Assembly: GCF_902859935.1 (NCBI RefSeq)
Contig: NZ_CADIKI010000017.1
Location: 124,001 to 188,000, forward strand
Direction: 5' to 3'
DNA from: Paraburkholderia fynbosensis
GTDB lineage: Bacteria; Pseudomonadota; Gammaproteobacteria; Burkholderiales; Burkholderiaceae
Length of the DNA: 64,000 nt
The position numbers and the translations under genes were made by a program. The notes beneath the pieces are model-generated. The model was not told the origin of the DNA. It did not search any database and worked only from the letters and a program-made list of their open reading frames with translations. Numbering within the stretch: position 1 is the stretch's first letter; each line of letters opens with the position of its first letter. This document shows positions 42,841 to 52,094 of this stretch, one piece after another.

Positions 42841-44682
42841 ATGAATCACTTCCCCAAACTGCTGTCGTCGCAAATCGGCTTTGACGTCGCCCAGACGATG
42901 CTCGAAGGATTCGATCGCCATTACCGGATCTTCCGCGACGCCGCGATCCGCGCGAAGACGCTCTTCGAAACCGGCGACTGGCACGGCCTGCAAAAGCTCG
43001 CGCGCGAGCGCATTACCTCGTACGACGAGCGCGTCGAAGAATGCGTCGAACTGCTCGAAGACGAGTACGACGCGGAAAACATCGACGGCGAAGTGTGGCA
43101 GCAGATCAAGCTGCACTACATCGGTCTGCTGACCACGCATCGCCAACCCGAGTGCGCGGAAACGTTTTTCAATTCGGTGTGCTGCAAGATCCTGCACCGC
43201 TCGTATTTCAACAACGACTTCATTTTCGTGCGCCCCGCCATCTCGACCGAATACATCGAGAACGACGAGCCGGCCGCGAAGCCGACCTATCGCGCGTACT
43301 ACCCCGGCAAGGACGGACTCGCCGCGACGCTCGAGCGCATCGTCACGAACTTCCAGCTCGACCCGCCGTTCGAAGACCTGACGCGCGACGTCGGCTGCGT
43401 GATGCAGACGATCCACGACGCGTTCGGCGTTTTCGACGAAGCGCCGAACTTCCAGATTCACGTGCTTGCGTCGCTGTTCTACCGCAACAAGTCGGCGTAT
43501 ATCGTCGGACGGATCATCAACGGCGATGCGCTGCTGCCGTTCGCCGTGCCGCTGCGTCACGCAAAGCCGGGCCTGCTCGCGCTCGACACCGTGCTGCTCA
43601 GGCGCGAGCAACTGCTGATCATCTTCAGCTTCTCGCATTCGTATTTCCTCGTCGACATGGAAGTGCCGTCCGCTTACGTCGAATTTCTCGGCACCATCAT
43701 GCCGGGCAAACCGAAGGCGGAAATCTATACGTCGGTGGGATTGCAGAAGCAGGGCAAGAATCTGTTCTATCGCGATCTGCTGCATCATCTGTCGCATTCG
43801 AGCGATCCGTTCATCGTCGCGCCCGGCATCAAGGGGCTCGTGATGCTGGTGTTCACGCTGCCGTCGTTCCCGTATGTATTCAAGCTGATCAAGGACAACT
43901 TCCCGCCGCCGAAAGACACCACGCGCGCGCAGATCCAGGCGAAGTATCAGCTCGTCAAACGGCACGACCGCCTCGGCCGCATGGCCGACACGCTCGAGTA
44001 TTCGAGCGTCGCGTTGCCGGTGGCGCGGCTCGATGAAGCGCTCGTGCGCGAACTCGAAAGGGAAGTGCCCTCGCTGCTCGAATACGAGGGCGAGAATCTC
44101 GTGATTCGCCACATGTACATCGAGCGCCGCATGGTGCCGCTGAACCTGTTCCTGCAAAGCGGCAACGACGACGACGTCGAGCACGGCATCAAGGAATACG
44201 GCAACGCGGTGAAGGAACTGATGCAGGCGAACATCTTCCCCGGCGACATGCTGTACAAGAACTTCGGCGTGACGCGTCATGGCCGCGTCGTGTTCTACGA
44301 CTACGACGAAATCGAATATCTGACCGACTGCAACGTGCGCGCGGTGCCGGCGCCGCGTAACGAGGAGGACGAAATGTCGGGCGAGCCGTGGTACTCGGTC
44401 GGCCCGCACGACATTTTCCCGGAGACGTACGGCACGTTTCTGCTCGGCGACCCACGCGTGCGCCGCTCCTTCATGCAGCACCACGCGGACTTCTTCGATC
44501 CTGCGCTATGGCAACGGCACAAGGATCAACTATTGAAAGGCGAACTGCCCGACTTTTTTCCGTACGACAGCCACGAGCGCTTCTGCATCCGCTATCCGGA
44601 ACGCTTTGCCGATGCATCGGCATCCGCTTCACCGGATACACCGCACGCGCCACCCGACGAGCGCAGCGTGCGCGTGGCGTGA
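42841..44682 (+). CDS. aceK: Isocitrate dehydrogenase kinase/phosphatase
   Basis: A 613-residue bifunctional enzyme that phosphorylates and dephosphorylates isocitrate dehydrogenase, switching flux between the TCA cycle and the glyoxylate bypass. The N-terminal regulatory domain (about 1-310) and the kinase-like domain (about 311-590) are complete; ATP-site segments such as YRDLLHHLSHSSDPF, IKGLVMLVFTLPSFPYVFKLIKD and VVFYDYDEIEYLTDCN are well conserved. The last 30 residues are a variable Ala/Ser/Pro tail. No clear ribosome site precedes the ATG. aceA, aceB and icd are not in this window. Confidence 0.97.
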   Translation: MNHFPKLLSSQIGFDVAQTMLEGFDRHYRIFRDAAIRAKTLFETGDWHGLQKLARERITSYDERVEECVELLEDEYDAENIDGEVWQQIKLHYIGLLTTHRQPECAETFFNSVCCKILHRSYFNNDFIFVRPAISTEYIENDEPAAKPTYRAYYPGKDGLAATLERIVTNFQLDPPFEDLTRDVGCVMQTIHDAFGVFDEAPNFQIHVLASLFYRNKSAYIVGRIINGDALLPFAVPLRHAKPGLLALDTVLLRREQLLIIFSFSHSYFLVDMEVPSAYVEFLGTIMPGKPKAEIYTSVGLQKQGKNLFYRDLLHHLSHSSDPFIVAPGIKGLVMLVFTLPSFPYVFKLIKDNFPPPKDTTRAQIQAKYQLVKRHDRLGRMADTLEYSSVALPVARLDEALVRELEREVPSLLEYEGENLVIRHMYIERRMVPLNLFLQSGNDDDVEHGIKEYGNAVKELMQANIFPGDMLYKNFGVTRHGRVVFYDYDEIEYLTDCNVRAVPAPRNEEDEMSGEPWYSVGPHDIFPETYGTFLLGDPRVRRSFMQHHADFFDPALWQRHKDQLLKGELPDFFPYDSHERFCIRYPERFADASASASPDTPHAPPDERSVRVA

Positions 44683-44774
44683 AGCCTGCGCCGCCCGCCT
44701 CGTTGAATGCATCGTCCAAACTTTATGTAACGACTTCGACCGCTCAAGCGGTCGAGAAACCACCAAGACGCACC

Positions 44775-45551
44775 ATGAACACAAACGCTTCAAGCTCCTC
44801 CCATCCGCTCTCGCATCTGTTCGACAACAACGACGCGTGGGTGGCTCGCAAGCTGTCCGAAGACCCCGAATTCTTCTCTCGCCTCGCGCATCAACAGGCC
44901 CCGGAGTATTTGTGGATCGGCTGCTCGGACTCGCGCGTGCCGGCGAACCAGATCATCGGCTTGCCGCCGGGCGAAGTGTTCGTGCACAGAAACATCGCCA
45001 ACGTGGTCGTGCATACCGATCTGAACTGCCTGTCGGTGATCCAGTTCGCCGTCGATCTGCTGAAGGTCAAGCACATCATGGTGGTCGGCCACTACGGCTG
45101 CTCCGGTGTCGCCGCGGCGCTGCACGGCCGCCGCGTGGGTCTCGCCGACAACTGGCTCGCGCACGTGCAGGACGTGCGCGCGAAGCACGCCGCGCTGATC
45201 GAGGAATGGCCGCTCGGCGAAGCGCGGCATCGGCGGCTCGTGGAACTGAATACGATCGAACAGGTGGTGAACGTGTGCCGCACCACCATCGTCAACGATG
45301 CGTGGGCGCGCGGCCAGGAACTGACCGTGCACGGCTGGGCGTATGGCGTGCATGACGGCAAGATCCGTAACCTCGGCATGACGATCAGCGACGCGGCCGC
45401 GCTCGAAGCAACCTATAAGGAGTGTGTGGCCGCCGTGTCGGCGAGCGGCCCGCGCAACGCGGACAACGACATGGTCGCCGCGGACGCGGCGCAGCTCGGC
45501 GATCTGCCGGCCATCGTCGAAGGTGTGATCAAGGAGCTAAAACATGAGTGA
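44775..45551 (+). CDS. can: Beta-class carbonic anhydrase
   Basis: A 258-residue zinc enzyme that interconverts CO2 and bicarbonate for carboxylases. The ligand set is C50 and D52 in WIGCSDSRVP and H106 and C109 in VVGHYGCSG, close to E. coli Can. A Ser-rich N-terminus and a C-terminal extension of about 35 residues lie beyond the core. It follows aceK by 92 bp, and its last 8 bp overlap the thiolase start. The biotin-dependent carboxylases that use bicarbonate are elsewhere. Confidence 0.94.
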   Translation: MNTNASSSSHPLSHLFDNNDAWVARKLSEDPEFFSRLAHQQAPEYLWIGCSDSRVPANQIIGLPPGEVFVHRNIANVVVHTDLNCLSVIQFAVDLLKVKHIMVVGHYGCSGVAAALHGRRVGLADNWLAHVQDVRAKHAALIEEWPLGEARHRRLVELNTIEQVVNVCRTTIVNDAWARGQELTVHGWAYGVHDGKIRNLGMTISDAAALEATYKECVAAVSASGPRNADNDMVAADAAQLGDLPAIVEGVIKELKHE

Positions 45552-46764
45552 GACAGACATGAGTGAAAAGCGAACCCAAGCGAATGCCGATCCGGTTGTC
45601 ATCGTAAGCGCCGCGCGCACGCCGATGGCGGCGTTTCAGGGCGACTTCGCATCGCTCACCGCGCCGCAACTCGGCTCGGCGGCGATCGAAGCCGCGGTGC
45701 GGCGCGCGGGCCTCAAGCCCGAGCAGATCGACGAAGTGGTGATGGGCTGCGTGCTGCCCGCCGGCCTCGGCCAGGCGCCCGCGCGGCAAGCCGCGCTCGG
45801 CGCGGGCCTGCCTTTGAGCACCGGCAGCACCACTGTCAACAAGATGTGCGGCTCCGGCATGCGCGCGGCGATGTTCGCGCACGACATGCTGGCCGCCGGT
45901 TCGGTCGACGTGATCGTCGCGGGCGGCATGGAGAGCATGACGAACGCGCCGTATCTGCTGCCGAAGGCGCGCGGCGGCATGCGCATGGGTCACGGCCAGG
46001 TGATCGACCACATGTTCTACGACGGTCTCGAAGACGCGTACGAAAAAGGCCGTCTGATGGGCACCTTCGCCGAGGAATGCGCGGCGTCGTTCGACTTCAC
46101 GCGCGAGGCGCAGGACGCGTTCGCGGTCGAGTCGCTCAACCGTGCAAAGCGCGCAAACGAAGACGGCTCGTTCGCGTGGGAAATCGCACCGGTGAAAGTG
46201 GCGAGCCGCAAGGGCGAGGTCACGATCGACCACGACGAGCAGCCGTTCAAGGCCAACCTCGACAAGATTCCGACGCTCAAGCCCGCGTTCAGCAAGACCG
46301 GCACGGTGACGGCGGCGAATTCGTCGTCGATTTCCGATGGCGCCGCCGCGCTTGTGATGATGCGCGAATCGACGGCGAAGCGTCTCGGCGTCGAACCGAT
46401 CGCGCGCGTGGTCGGCCACTCGACGTTCGCGCAGGAACCGGCGAAGTTCACCACCGCGCCGGTCGGTGCGATTCGCAAGCTGTTCGAGAAGAACGGCTGG
46501 CGCGCCGACGAAGTCGATCTCTATGAGGTGAACGAAGCGTTCGCCGTCGTGACAATGGCCGCGATGAAGGAACACCACTTGCCGCACGAGAAGGTCAACG
46601 TGAACGGCGGCGCTTGCGCGCTCGGCCATCCGATCGGCGCGTCCGGCGCGCGCATTCTCGTCACGCTGATCGGCGCGCTGAAGCGGCGCGGCCTGAAGCG
46701 CGGCGTCGCGACGCTGTGCATCGGCGGCGGCGAGGCGACGGCGATGGGTGTCGAACTGGTTTGA
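45544..46764 (+). CDS. Acetyl-CoA acetyltransferase / thiolase
   Basis: A 406-residue thiolase. The nucleophilic cysteine is C102 in NKMCGSGM. The general-base block is NGGACALGHPIGASGAR, and the second cysteine is in CIGGGEATAMG. It either cleaves acetoacetyl-CoA or 3-ketoacyl-CoA, or condenses acetyl-CoA towards PHB; the sequence is of the biosynthetic/AtoB type. The start (ATGAGTGAG) lies inside the end of the carbonic anhydrase gene, suggesting coupling. A short-chain dehydrogenase and an acyl-CoA dehydrogenase follow. Confidence 0.94.
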   Translation: MSETDMSEKRTQANADPVVIVSAARTPMAAFQGDFASLTAPQLGSAAIEAAVRRAGLKPEQIDEVVMGCVLPAGLGQAPARQAALGAGLPLSTGSTTVNKMCGSGMRAAMFAHDMLAAGSVDVIVAGGMESMTNAPYLLPKARGGMRMGHGQVIDHMFYDGLEDAYEKGRLMGTFAEECAASFDFTREAQDAFAVESLNRAKRANEDGSFAWEIAPVKVASRKGEVTIDHDEQPFKANLDKIPTLKPAFSKTGTVTAANSSSISDGAAALVMMRESTAKRLGVEPIARVVGHSTFAQEPAKFTTAPVGAIRKLFEKNGWRADEVDLYEVNEAFAVVTMAAMKEHHLPHEKVNVNGGACALGHPIGASGARILVTLIGALKRRGLKRGVATLCIGGGEATAMGVELV

Positions 46765-46822
46765 CGCGTGGATCGTGGCAATCGCCGCCTGTGAGGCGGC
46801 GTCCTGAAAACTGAGGTATTCG

Positions 46823-47500
46823 ATGAAGACAGTGTTGATCGTCGGTGCGTCGCGTGGCATCGGCCAGGAATTCGTCCGGCAGTACCGGCATAGCGGCTGG
46901 CGCGTGCTCGCTACCGCACGCGACGGCGCCGCGCTCGATGCGCTGAACGAACTCGGCGCGCAAACATTCGCGGTGGACGTGACCGCGCCCGAGGACATCG
47001 CCGCGCTCGGCTGGAAGCTCGACGGCGAACGGCTCGATGCGGCGATTCTGGTGTCGGGCGTGTACGGCCCGCGCACCGAAGGCATCGAGACGATCACCGC
47101 CGAAGACTTCGATCACGTGATGCACACCAACGTGCGCGGTCCGATGCAATTGATGCCGATCCTGCTGCCGCTCGTCGAAGAAGCAGGCGGTGTGTTCGCG
47201 GTCATCTCCAGCAAGATGGGCAGCATCGCCGAGCCGAGCGGCACGAGCGGCTGGTTGTATCGCACGAGCAAGGCGGCGCTGAACGATGCGCTGAAGCTCG
47301 CGTCGCTGGAGGTGAAGCGAGCGACCTGCGTGTCGTTGCATCCCGGCTGGGTGCGCACCGACATGGGCGGTGCGCAAGCCGCGATCGACCCGGCGCGCAG
47401 CGTCGCCGGCATGCGTGAGGTGCTCGCGCAGGCTGCGGGCGCCCGCAATGCGTTCAACGGCCGCTTCTATCAATACGACGGCACGCAACTCGACTGGTGA
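46823..47500 (+). CDS. Short-chain dehydrogenase, small type
   Basis: A 225-residue SDR. The cofactor motif is VGASRGIGQEF, followed by VSGVYGPRTEGIE in place of the usual NAG, and the catalytic YRTSKAALN. The C-terminus is shorter than in classical members. It resembles CsgA/sniffer-type reductases. GAGG precedes the ATG. It is 12 bp from the acyl-CoA dehydrogenase gene and probably in one unit with the thiolase. The substrate is unknown; an acyl-CoA intermediate is only suggested by context. Confidence 0.87.
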   Translation: MKTVLIVGASRGIGQEFVRQYRHSGWRVLATARDGAALDALNELGAQTFAVDVTAPEDIAALGWKLDGERLDAAILVSGVYGPRTEGIETITAEDFDHVMHTNVRGPMQLMPILLPLVEEAGGVFAVISSKMGSIAEPSGTSGWLYRTSKAALNDALKLASLEVKRATCVSLHPGWVRTDMGGAQAAIDPARSVAGMREVLAQAAGARNAFNGRFYQYDGTQLDW

Positions 47501-47512
47501 GGAGACCGCGCC

Positions 47513-48643
47513 ATGGTGCTTGATCAGGATCACCTGATGGTCCGCGACGCGCTGCGCACCTTCGTGCGCGACGCGATCACGCCGCACGCGGCCATGTGGG
47601 ACCGCGAGCGCACGTTTCCGCGCGACGTGCACCGCCAACTCGCGGAGCTCGGCGCCTACGGCGTGCTGGTGCCCGAAGCGTACGGCGGCGCCGGCATGGA
47701 TGCGCTCGCGCTCGCGCTGATCCTCGAAGAGATCGCGGCGGGCGACGGCGGCACGTCGACAGCAATCTCCGTGAATAACTGCCCGGTGTGCAGCATCCTG
47801 CTGAGCTACGGCAACGACGCGCAGAAACGCGACTGGCTTACGCCGCTCGCGCGCGGCGAGATGCTCGGCGCGTTTTGCCTGACCGAGCCGCAAGCCGGCT
47901 CAGACGCGTCCGCGTTGCGCACCACCGCCACCCGCAACGGCGACGCGTACGTGCTGAACGGCGTCAAACAGTTCATCACGAGCGGCAAGAACGGCGACGT
48001 CGCGATCGTGATGGCTGTAACCGACAAGGCGGCAGGCAAGCGCGGTATCAGCGCGTTCATCGTGCCGACCAGCACGACGGGCTACATCGTCGCGCGCGTC
48101 GAAGAGAAGCTCGGCCAGCATTCGTCGGATACCGCGCAGATCGTGTTCGAAGACTGCCGCGTGCCCGCCGCGAATCTGATCGGTGCAGAAGGCGAAGGCT
48201 ACCGGATCGCGCTGTCGGGGCTCGAAGGCGGGCGCATCGGTATCGCGGCGCAAAGCGTCGGCATGGCGCGCGCCGCGTTCGACGCCGCGTTGAGCTATGC
48301 CAAGGAACGCGAGAGCTTCGGCGCGCCGCTCTTTTCGCACCAGGCCGTGCAGTTCCGTCTCGCCGATATGGCGACGCAACTCGAAGCCGCGCGTCAATTG
48401 ATCTGGCACGCCGCGTCGTTGAAAGACGCCGGCCAGCCGTGTCTCACCGAAGCCGCGATGGCCAAGCTGTTCGCCTCCGAAGCCGCCGAGCGCATCTGCT
48501 CGGCAGCCTTGCAGATTCATGGCGGCTATGGGTATCTGAGCGACTTCCCGGTCGAGCGGATTTATCGCGACGTGCGCGTGTGCCAGATTTACGAAGGCAC
48601 CAGCGACATCCAGAAAATATTGATCGCACGCGGTCTTGATTGA
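47513..48643 (+). CDS. Acyl-CoA dehydrogenase
   Basis: A 376-residue flavoenzyme that introduces the first double bond into acyl-CoA. Family blocks are CLTEPQAGSDASAL, the FAD-binding GVKQFITSGKNGD, and QIHGGYGYLSDFPVERIYRDVRVCQIYEGTSDIQ, in which the Glu of YEGTSD is the catalytic base position of short-chain and branched-chain members. GAGGAG precedes the ATG. Branched-chain (isobutyryl- or 2-methylbutyryl-CoA) or short-chain substrates are plausible given the MerR regulator nearby. It transfers electrons to ETF. Confidence 0.93.
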   Translation: MVLDQDHLMVRDALRTFVRDAITPHAAMWDRERTFPRDVHRQLAELGAYGVLVPEAYGGAGMDALALALILEEIAAGDGGTSTAISVNNCPVCSILLSYGNDAQKRDWLTPLARGEMLGAFCLTEPQAGSDASALRTTATRNGDAYVLNGVKQFITSGKNGDVAIVMAVTDKAAGKRGISAFIVPTSTTGYIVARVEEKLGQHSSDTAQIVFEDCRVPAANLIGAEGEGYRIALSGLEGGRIGIAAQSVGMARAAFDAALSYAKERESFGAPLFSHQAVQFRLADMATQLEAARQLIWHAASLKDAGQPCLTEAAMAKLFASEAAERICSAALQIHGGYGYLSDFPVERIYRDVRVCQIYEGTSDIQKILIARGLD

Positions 48644-48671
48644 ACGCTTAATAAATAAACCATTGTTGCCG

Positions 48672-49100
48672 ATGCAAAGACCTTCCGACTGCCCCTGCGG
48701 CGGCACCGCGCCCGGACAGCGCAGCGGCGTCAAAGCGCCCCGCTTCGCGCAATGCTGTGGCCGCTATATCGACGGCGGGGAAGCAGCGCCGCGCGCACTC
48801 GAACTGATGCGCTCGCGTTATAGCGCGTATGTTGTCGGCGCAACCGACTATCTGCGCGCCACCTGGGCGCCGCACACCTGCCCCGCCGATCTCGACGCGG
48901 ACCCCGCCGCGCCCGACGCGCCGCGTTGGCTCGGACTGCAGATCAAGGCCTTCGCCGAAACCGACGCGGATCACGCAACCGTTGAATTTGTCGCGCGGTA
49001 CAAGGTGGGCGGCCGGGCGCACCGGCTGCACGAATTGAGCCGCTTCGTGCGCGGCGAGGACGGCCGCTGGCGCTACGTCGATGGCGACGTCCGCGAGTAG
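48672..49100 (+). CDS. YchJ-family (UPF0225) protein
   Basis: A 142-residue protein. The N-terminal SEC-C-like zinc motif is C7-P-C9 and C28-C29 (CPCGG, AQCCGRY), followed by an NTF2-like domain (LMRSRYSAYVVGATDYLRATW, FVARYKVGGRAHRLHELSRF). Its function is unknown. The ATG at 48672 begins right at the conserved RPSDCPCG; a TTG frame from 48636 would add 12 unlikely residues. It is 28 bp downstream of the acyl-CoA dehydrogenase gene, on the same strand. Confidence 0.9.
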   Translation: MQRPSDCPCGGTAPGQRSGVKAPRFAQCCGRYIDGGEAAPRALELMRSRYSAYVVGATDYLRATWAPHTCPADLDADPAAPDAPRWLGLQIKAFAETDADHATVEFVARYKVGGRAHRLHELSRFVRGEDGRWRYVDGDVRE

Positions 49101-49719
49101 TGCGCGGCACGCGAACCTTTCGCGATCTTTCACGACGCAGCAGCGCGCATTGCGCCGCGATCAAATAAGGCCCTCATTGCAGGGCTTTTTTTCGTGTTGG
49201 CCCGGTACCACAGCCCGCATGCCGAGCCGCCTGTCGCTTGATCCGGCAACCATCCCGTCCTCGTCCAGCCTGTACGCAGCCACGCGGCGAGCGAGGCCGC
49301 TGCGCGACGCCGGCATTCGCTCAAAACACGAGCCGCAAATTTTTTCGGCGCGGGTTCTCCTTGATTGCACAAAACAAAATTGTCGTGCCAGGATGAGGCC
49401 GTAGCTTCATGACGTCACGTTGCGAGAGTCGGCCGAACCAGCTCCGCAAAATGTGCAGGAAGCCCTGCCGCTTACCAGACAGTGTGGATGCGGCGGAGGC
49501 TCCGGGCAGCAGGTGTGGCGCTCATCATCGGCGCGTGGGGTCGCGTCGGCCGTTTGGGTTCATCCCGTGCGATCTCGATTGGCATGCGTGCGCTTGGCGC
49601 ACTGCATACGCGAGTGTGTTTTTGTTTGTCGAAAACGCGGACGAAAGGAAAACGTCAGCAATTAAATCGGCAAGCGGACATCACGGTGTTCAGGGCAGGT
49701 CTTCGAGGCAGGTGCGTCA
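49101..49719. other. Intergenic region with one weak terminator
   Basis: About 620 bp. A hairpin GCCCT/AGGGC (49170-49174 with 49181-49185) followed by TTTTTTT ends the upstream unit. The remainder has open frames of about 100 codons without conserved residues, start sites or neighbours to support them. The part before 49720 should hold the promoter of the secreted hydrolase. Confidence 0.5.
49169..49192 (+). terminator. Rho-independent terminator after the YchJ gene
   Basis: A short 5-bp GC stem with a possible extra G-U pair, a 6-nt loop and a run of seven T. The stem is short, so strength is moderate. Confidence 0.6.
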
Positions 49720-51039
49720 ATGGTGTTCAGCAAGGTTCTGACGAAGTGTGCGGTGATCTGTGCAGCGGCCACGTGCGCTGTCGCAGTCGCGCACGCCGAT
49801 CCGCTCGCCCAGGCGTACGCAGCCCCGCACGCCGACGCGCAGGCGGGACCGCTGGCACGTGCACACGTGCCGCGCATCGCGCTCGACGACGACGTCTACC
49901 TGCCCACCGCGCGTCTGAACGAACAGGTTATCCGCGTGCCGGTGGACGCCGCCGGCACGATCACGCTCGAAACGACGATCTACAAACCGGACGGCGCCGG
50001 CCCGTTCCCGATGATCGTGTTCAACCACGGCAAGATTCCCGGCGATCCGCATACGCAGGAGCGCAGCAACCCGCTGCCGCTCGCGCGCGAGTTCGTGCGT
50101 CGCGGCTACGTGGTAGTCGCGCCGAACCGTCAGGGCTTCGGCCATTCGGACGGCGTGTACCAGCAGGATGGTTGCGATGTCGAACGCAATGGCATTGGCC
50201 AGGCTGGCGACGTCGCGGCAACGATCAACTATATGTCGAAGCAGCCGTATGTGGACGCGGCGCATATCGTCGTGGCCGGCACCTCGCACGGCGGTCTCGC
50301 GACCATGGCCTACGGCACCGAGGCGGCGCCGGGCGTGCGGGCGCTGATCAATTTCTCGGGCGGCTTGCGGCAGGACGCCTGTACCGACTGGCAGAGCAAC
50401 CTGACGCACGCATTCGGCGCGTATGGCGAGAAGACCACGGTGCCGTCGCTGTGGATGTACGGCGATAACGATTCGGTCTGGAACGCGCCGCTGGTGGCCG
50501 GCATGTATGCCGCGTACAGCGCGCACGGCGCGAGCGCGAAGATGGTGGATTTCGGCCGCTACAAGAACGACGCGCATCGGCTCGTGGGCGACCGCGATGG
50601 CGTGCATGTATGGTGGCCGGCTGTCGAGGCGTTCCTTGCCCGCGTGGGGATGCCCACGGGCGTGCAGTATCGGGTGGCCGATCCGTCGGCGCCGAAGCCG
50701 AGCGGCTTCGCTGCCGTCGACGCGGTGGATGCCGTGCCCTTCGTCGATGAAGGCGGGCGCAACGGCTATCGGAATTTCCTGCATCAGTATCCTAGCCGCG
50801 CGTTTGCGGTATCGGATTCGGGCGCGTGGTCATGGGCTGAAGGCGGAGATGATCCGATGTCGGTGGCCGTTGCCAACTGCCAGAAACAGAGTTCGGATCC
50901 TTGCCGGTTGTATGCGGTGGATAACTCTGTGGTTTGGGGGCAGCAGTCTTCGCAGACGGCTGATGGTGGGCGTGGTTCGGGCGATGGCGATCGCGATCGC
51001 GATGCCGATGGGCGGCGGGCTATTGCTAGTCGGAATTAA
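49720..51039 (+). CDS. Secreted alpha/beta hydrolase, dienelactone-hydrolase-like
   Basis: A 439-residue protein with a signal peptide (MVFSKVLTKCAVICAAATCAVAVAHA). The hydrolase domain (about 65-310) has the nucleophile in AGTSHGGLATM, the acid probably in MYGDNDSVWN, and a histidine in YKNDAHRLVGDRDG. This resembles secreted serine hydrolases of the dienelactone hydrolase/PET-hydrolase-like superfamily. The C-terminal 120 residues have no obvious domain and end in an Asp/Arg/Gly low-complexity tail, possibly disturbed by the neighbouring repeat element. The substrate is unknown. Confidence 0.83.
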   Translation: MVFSKVLTKCAVICAAATCAVAVAHADPLAQAYAAPHADAQAGPLARAHVPRIALDDDVYLPTARLNEQVIRVPVDAAGTITLETTIYKPDGAGPFPMIVFNHGKIPGDPHTQERSNPLPLAREFVRRGYVVVAPNRQGFGHSDGVYQQDGCDVERNGIGQAGDVAATINYMSKQPYVDAAHIVVAGTSHGGLATMAYGTEAAPGVRALINFSGGLRQDACTDWQSNLTHAFGAYGEKTTVPSLWMYGDNDSVWNAPLVAGMYAAYSAHGASAKMVDFGRYKNDAHRLVGDRDGVHVWWPAVEAFLARVGMPTGVQYRVADPSAPKPSGFAAVDAVDAVPFVDEGGRNGYRNFLHQYPSRAFAVSDSGAWSWAEGGDDPMSVAVANCQKQSSDPCRLYAVDNSVVWGQQSSQTADGGRGSGDGDRDRDADGRRAIASRN

Positions 51040-51077
51040 GGTTTTTTGCCTGCTCGGCGTTTTGGTTGTGCTATTCG

Positions 51078-51286
51078 GGTGTTGGCCTTTCCTTGAGTTC
51101 ACGGTGGTCTATTGGCGTTGCCCCTGTGCGGGGCGGCACCTACTTTCTTTGCCGCCGCAAAGAAAGTAGGCAAAGAAAGCGGCTTCACACCGCTAATTCT
51201 TAAGCGGGTCCCCCGGCTTGGAGGGGGCAGCGGTCCATCTGGAATCAGTGCCCCCGCACATTCAGCCCCAGTGACAAGGCAGTCAT
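51078..51286. repeat. Left arm of 687-bp inverted repeat element
   Basis: This 209-bp arm is repeated inverted at 51556-51764. The outer 136 bp differ at only two adjacent positions; the inner 70 bp are more diverged. Inside it are two smaller hairpins: CCTACTTTCTTTGC/GCAAAGAAAGTAGG (51139-51152 with 51157-51170) and CCGCT/AGCGG (51190-51194 with 51203-51207). Open frames through the arm read the same on either strand copy and look spurious. Confidence 0.9.
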
Positions 51287-51555
51287 TCTTCCGGCGACGC
51301 TTCGCGCGCCGACGCGGTCATTCCTAAAACCGCCAGCTCATGTTTCCGGCGTGTGGCCCTCCTGAAGCCTTGAAGGCCGGTCCTTCATGAGGCAGTTGTC
51401 TGCCATTCGTTTTTTTCGTCCGGACGCCTCCTCCCAAACACGCGTCATTTGCGCCGCCTCGCCGGGGCGAAGCCGATAGCCCCACCGCACACACCAAAGC
51501 CATTGGTTTCCCTCGCAGACCGATCCGCGACGCACGCAGTGCGGAGTGGGAGCGG
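51287..51555. other. Unique core between inverted-repeat arms
   Basis: A 269-bp spacer with no supported gene. A short T-run and an imperfect pairing (GGCCCTCCTGAAGCC with GGCCGGTCCTTC) are the only local features. It carries no transposase. It is flanked by the two arms of the element. Confidence 0.6.
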
Positions 51556-51764
51556 ATGACGGCTTTGTCACTCGCGTGGAATGTGCGGGCGCACCGATTC
51601 CAGATGTTCCACTACCTCCTCCAAGCCAGGGGACCCGCTTAAGAATTAGCGGTGTGAAGCCGCTTTCTTTGCCTACTTTCTTTGCGGCGGCAAAGAAAGT
51701 AGGTGCCGCCCCGCACAGGGGCAACGCCAATAGACCACCGTGACATCAAGGAAAGGCCAACACC
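51556..51764. repeat. Right arm of 687-bp inverted repeat element
   Basis: Inverted copy of 51078-51286. The internal palindrome is at 51672-51685 with 51690-51703, with the loop in complementary form (GGCG versus CGCC). No target-site duplication is visible outside the arms. Confidence 0.9.
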
Positions 51765-52094
51765 ATAAGAGCACATCCCAAAAGCGCCGCGAAGGCAAAA
51801 AACCCCAAAGATTCCGCCCCATACCCCCAACTACTTTGCCGTCGCCAACTCCGCCGAACGGCGACTTTCCGCGCCGAACAGAAACCACCTGCTCCGAACA
51901 GCGCCAAACCCCCGCCCCGCAAGCAAAACCGCCCATTTTGCCGCTAGTGCACAGCACGAAATAAACCGCTAATCTCGACCCCGCACGCTCGCCAAGGCCG
52001 CGCGCAGCGCCGAAAAAATGGCGCACGGCCCGCCTGAAATGGCCCTGAAAGCCCCCGCGCAGCGCGCAAAAGAAAAGCACTTCGGAGTACCGTT
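51765..52094. other. Intergenic region upstream of bioA
   Basis: About 330 bp holding the bioA promoter region. I see no BioR-like (TTATAGATAA) or BirA-type operator and no other gene. The composition is C- and A-rich on the plus strand. Confidence 0.45.

Noticed and set aside
51112..51730. Two open frames (plus and minus) starting MALPLCGAAPTFFAAAKK
   Set aside because: They are the same frame read through the two inverted arms; the shared protein similarity reflects the DNA repeat, not a gene family.
51765..52094. BirA or BioR operator upstream of bioA
   Set aside because: Neither a long TTGTAAACC-type nor a TTATAGATAA-type palindrome was found on reading both strands.
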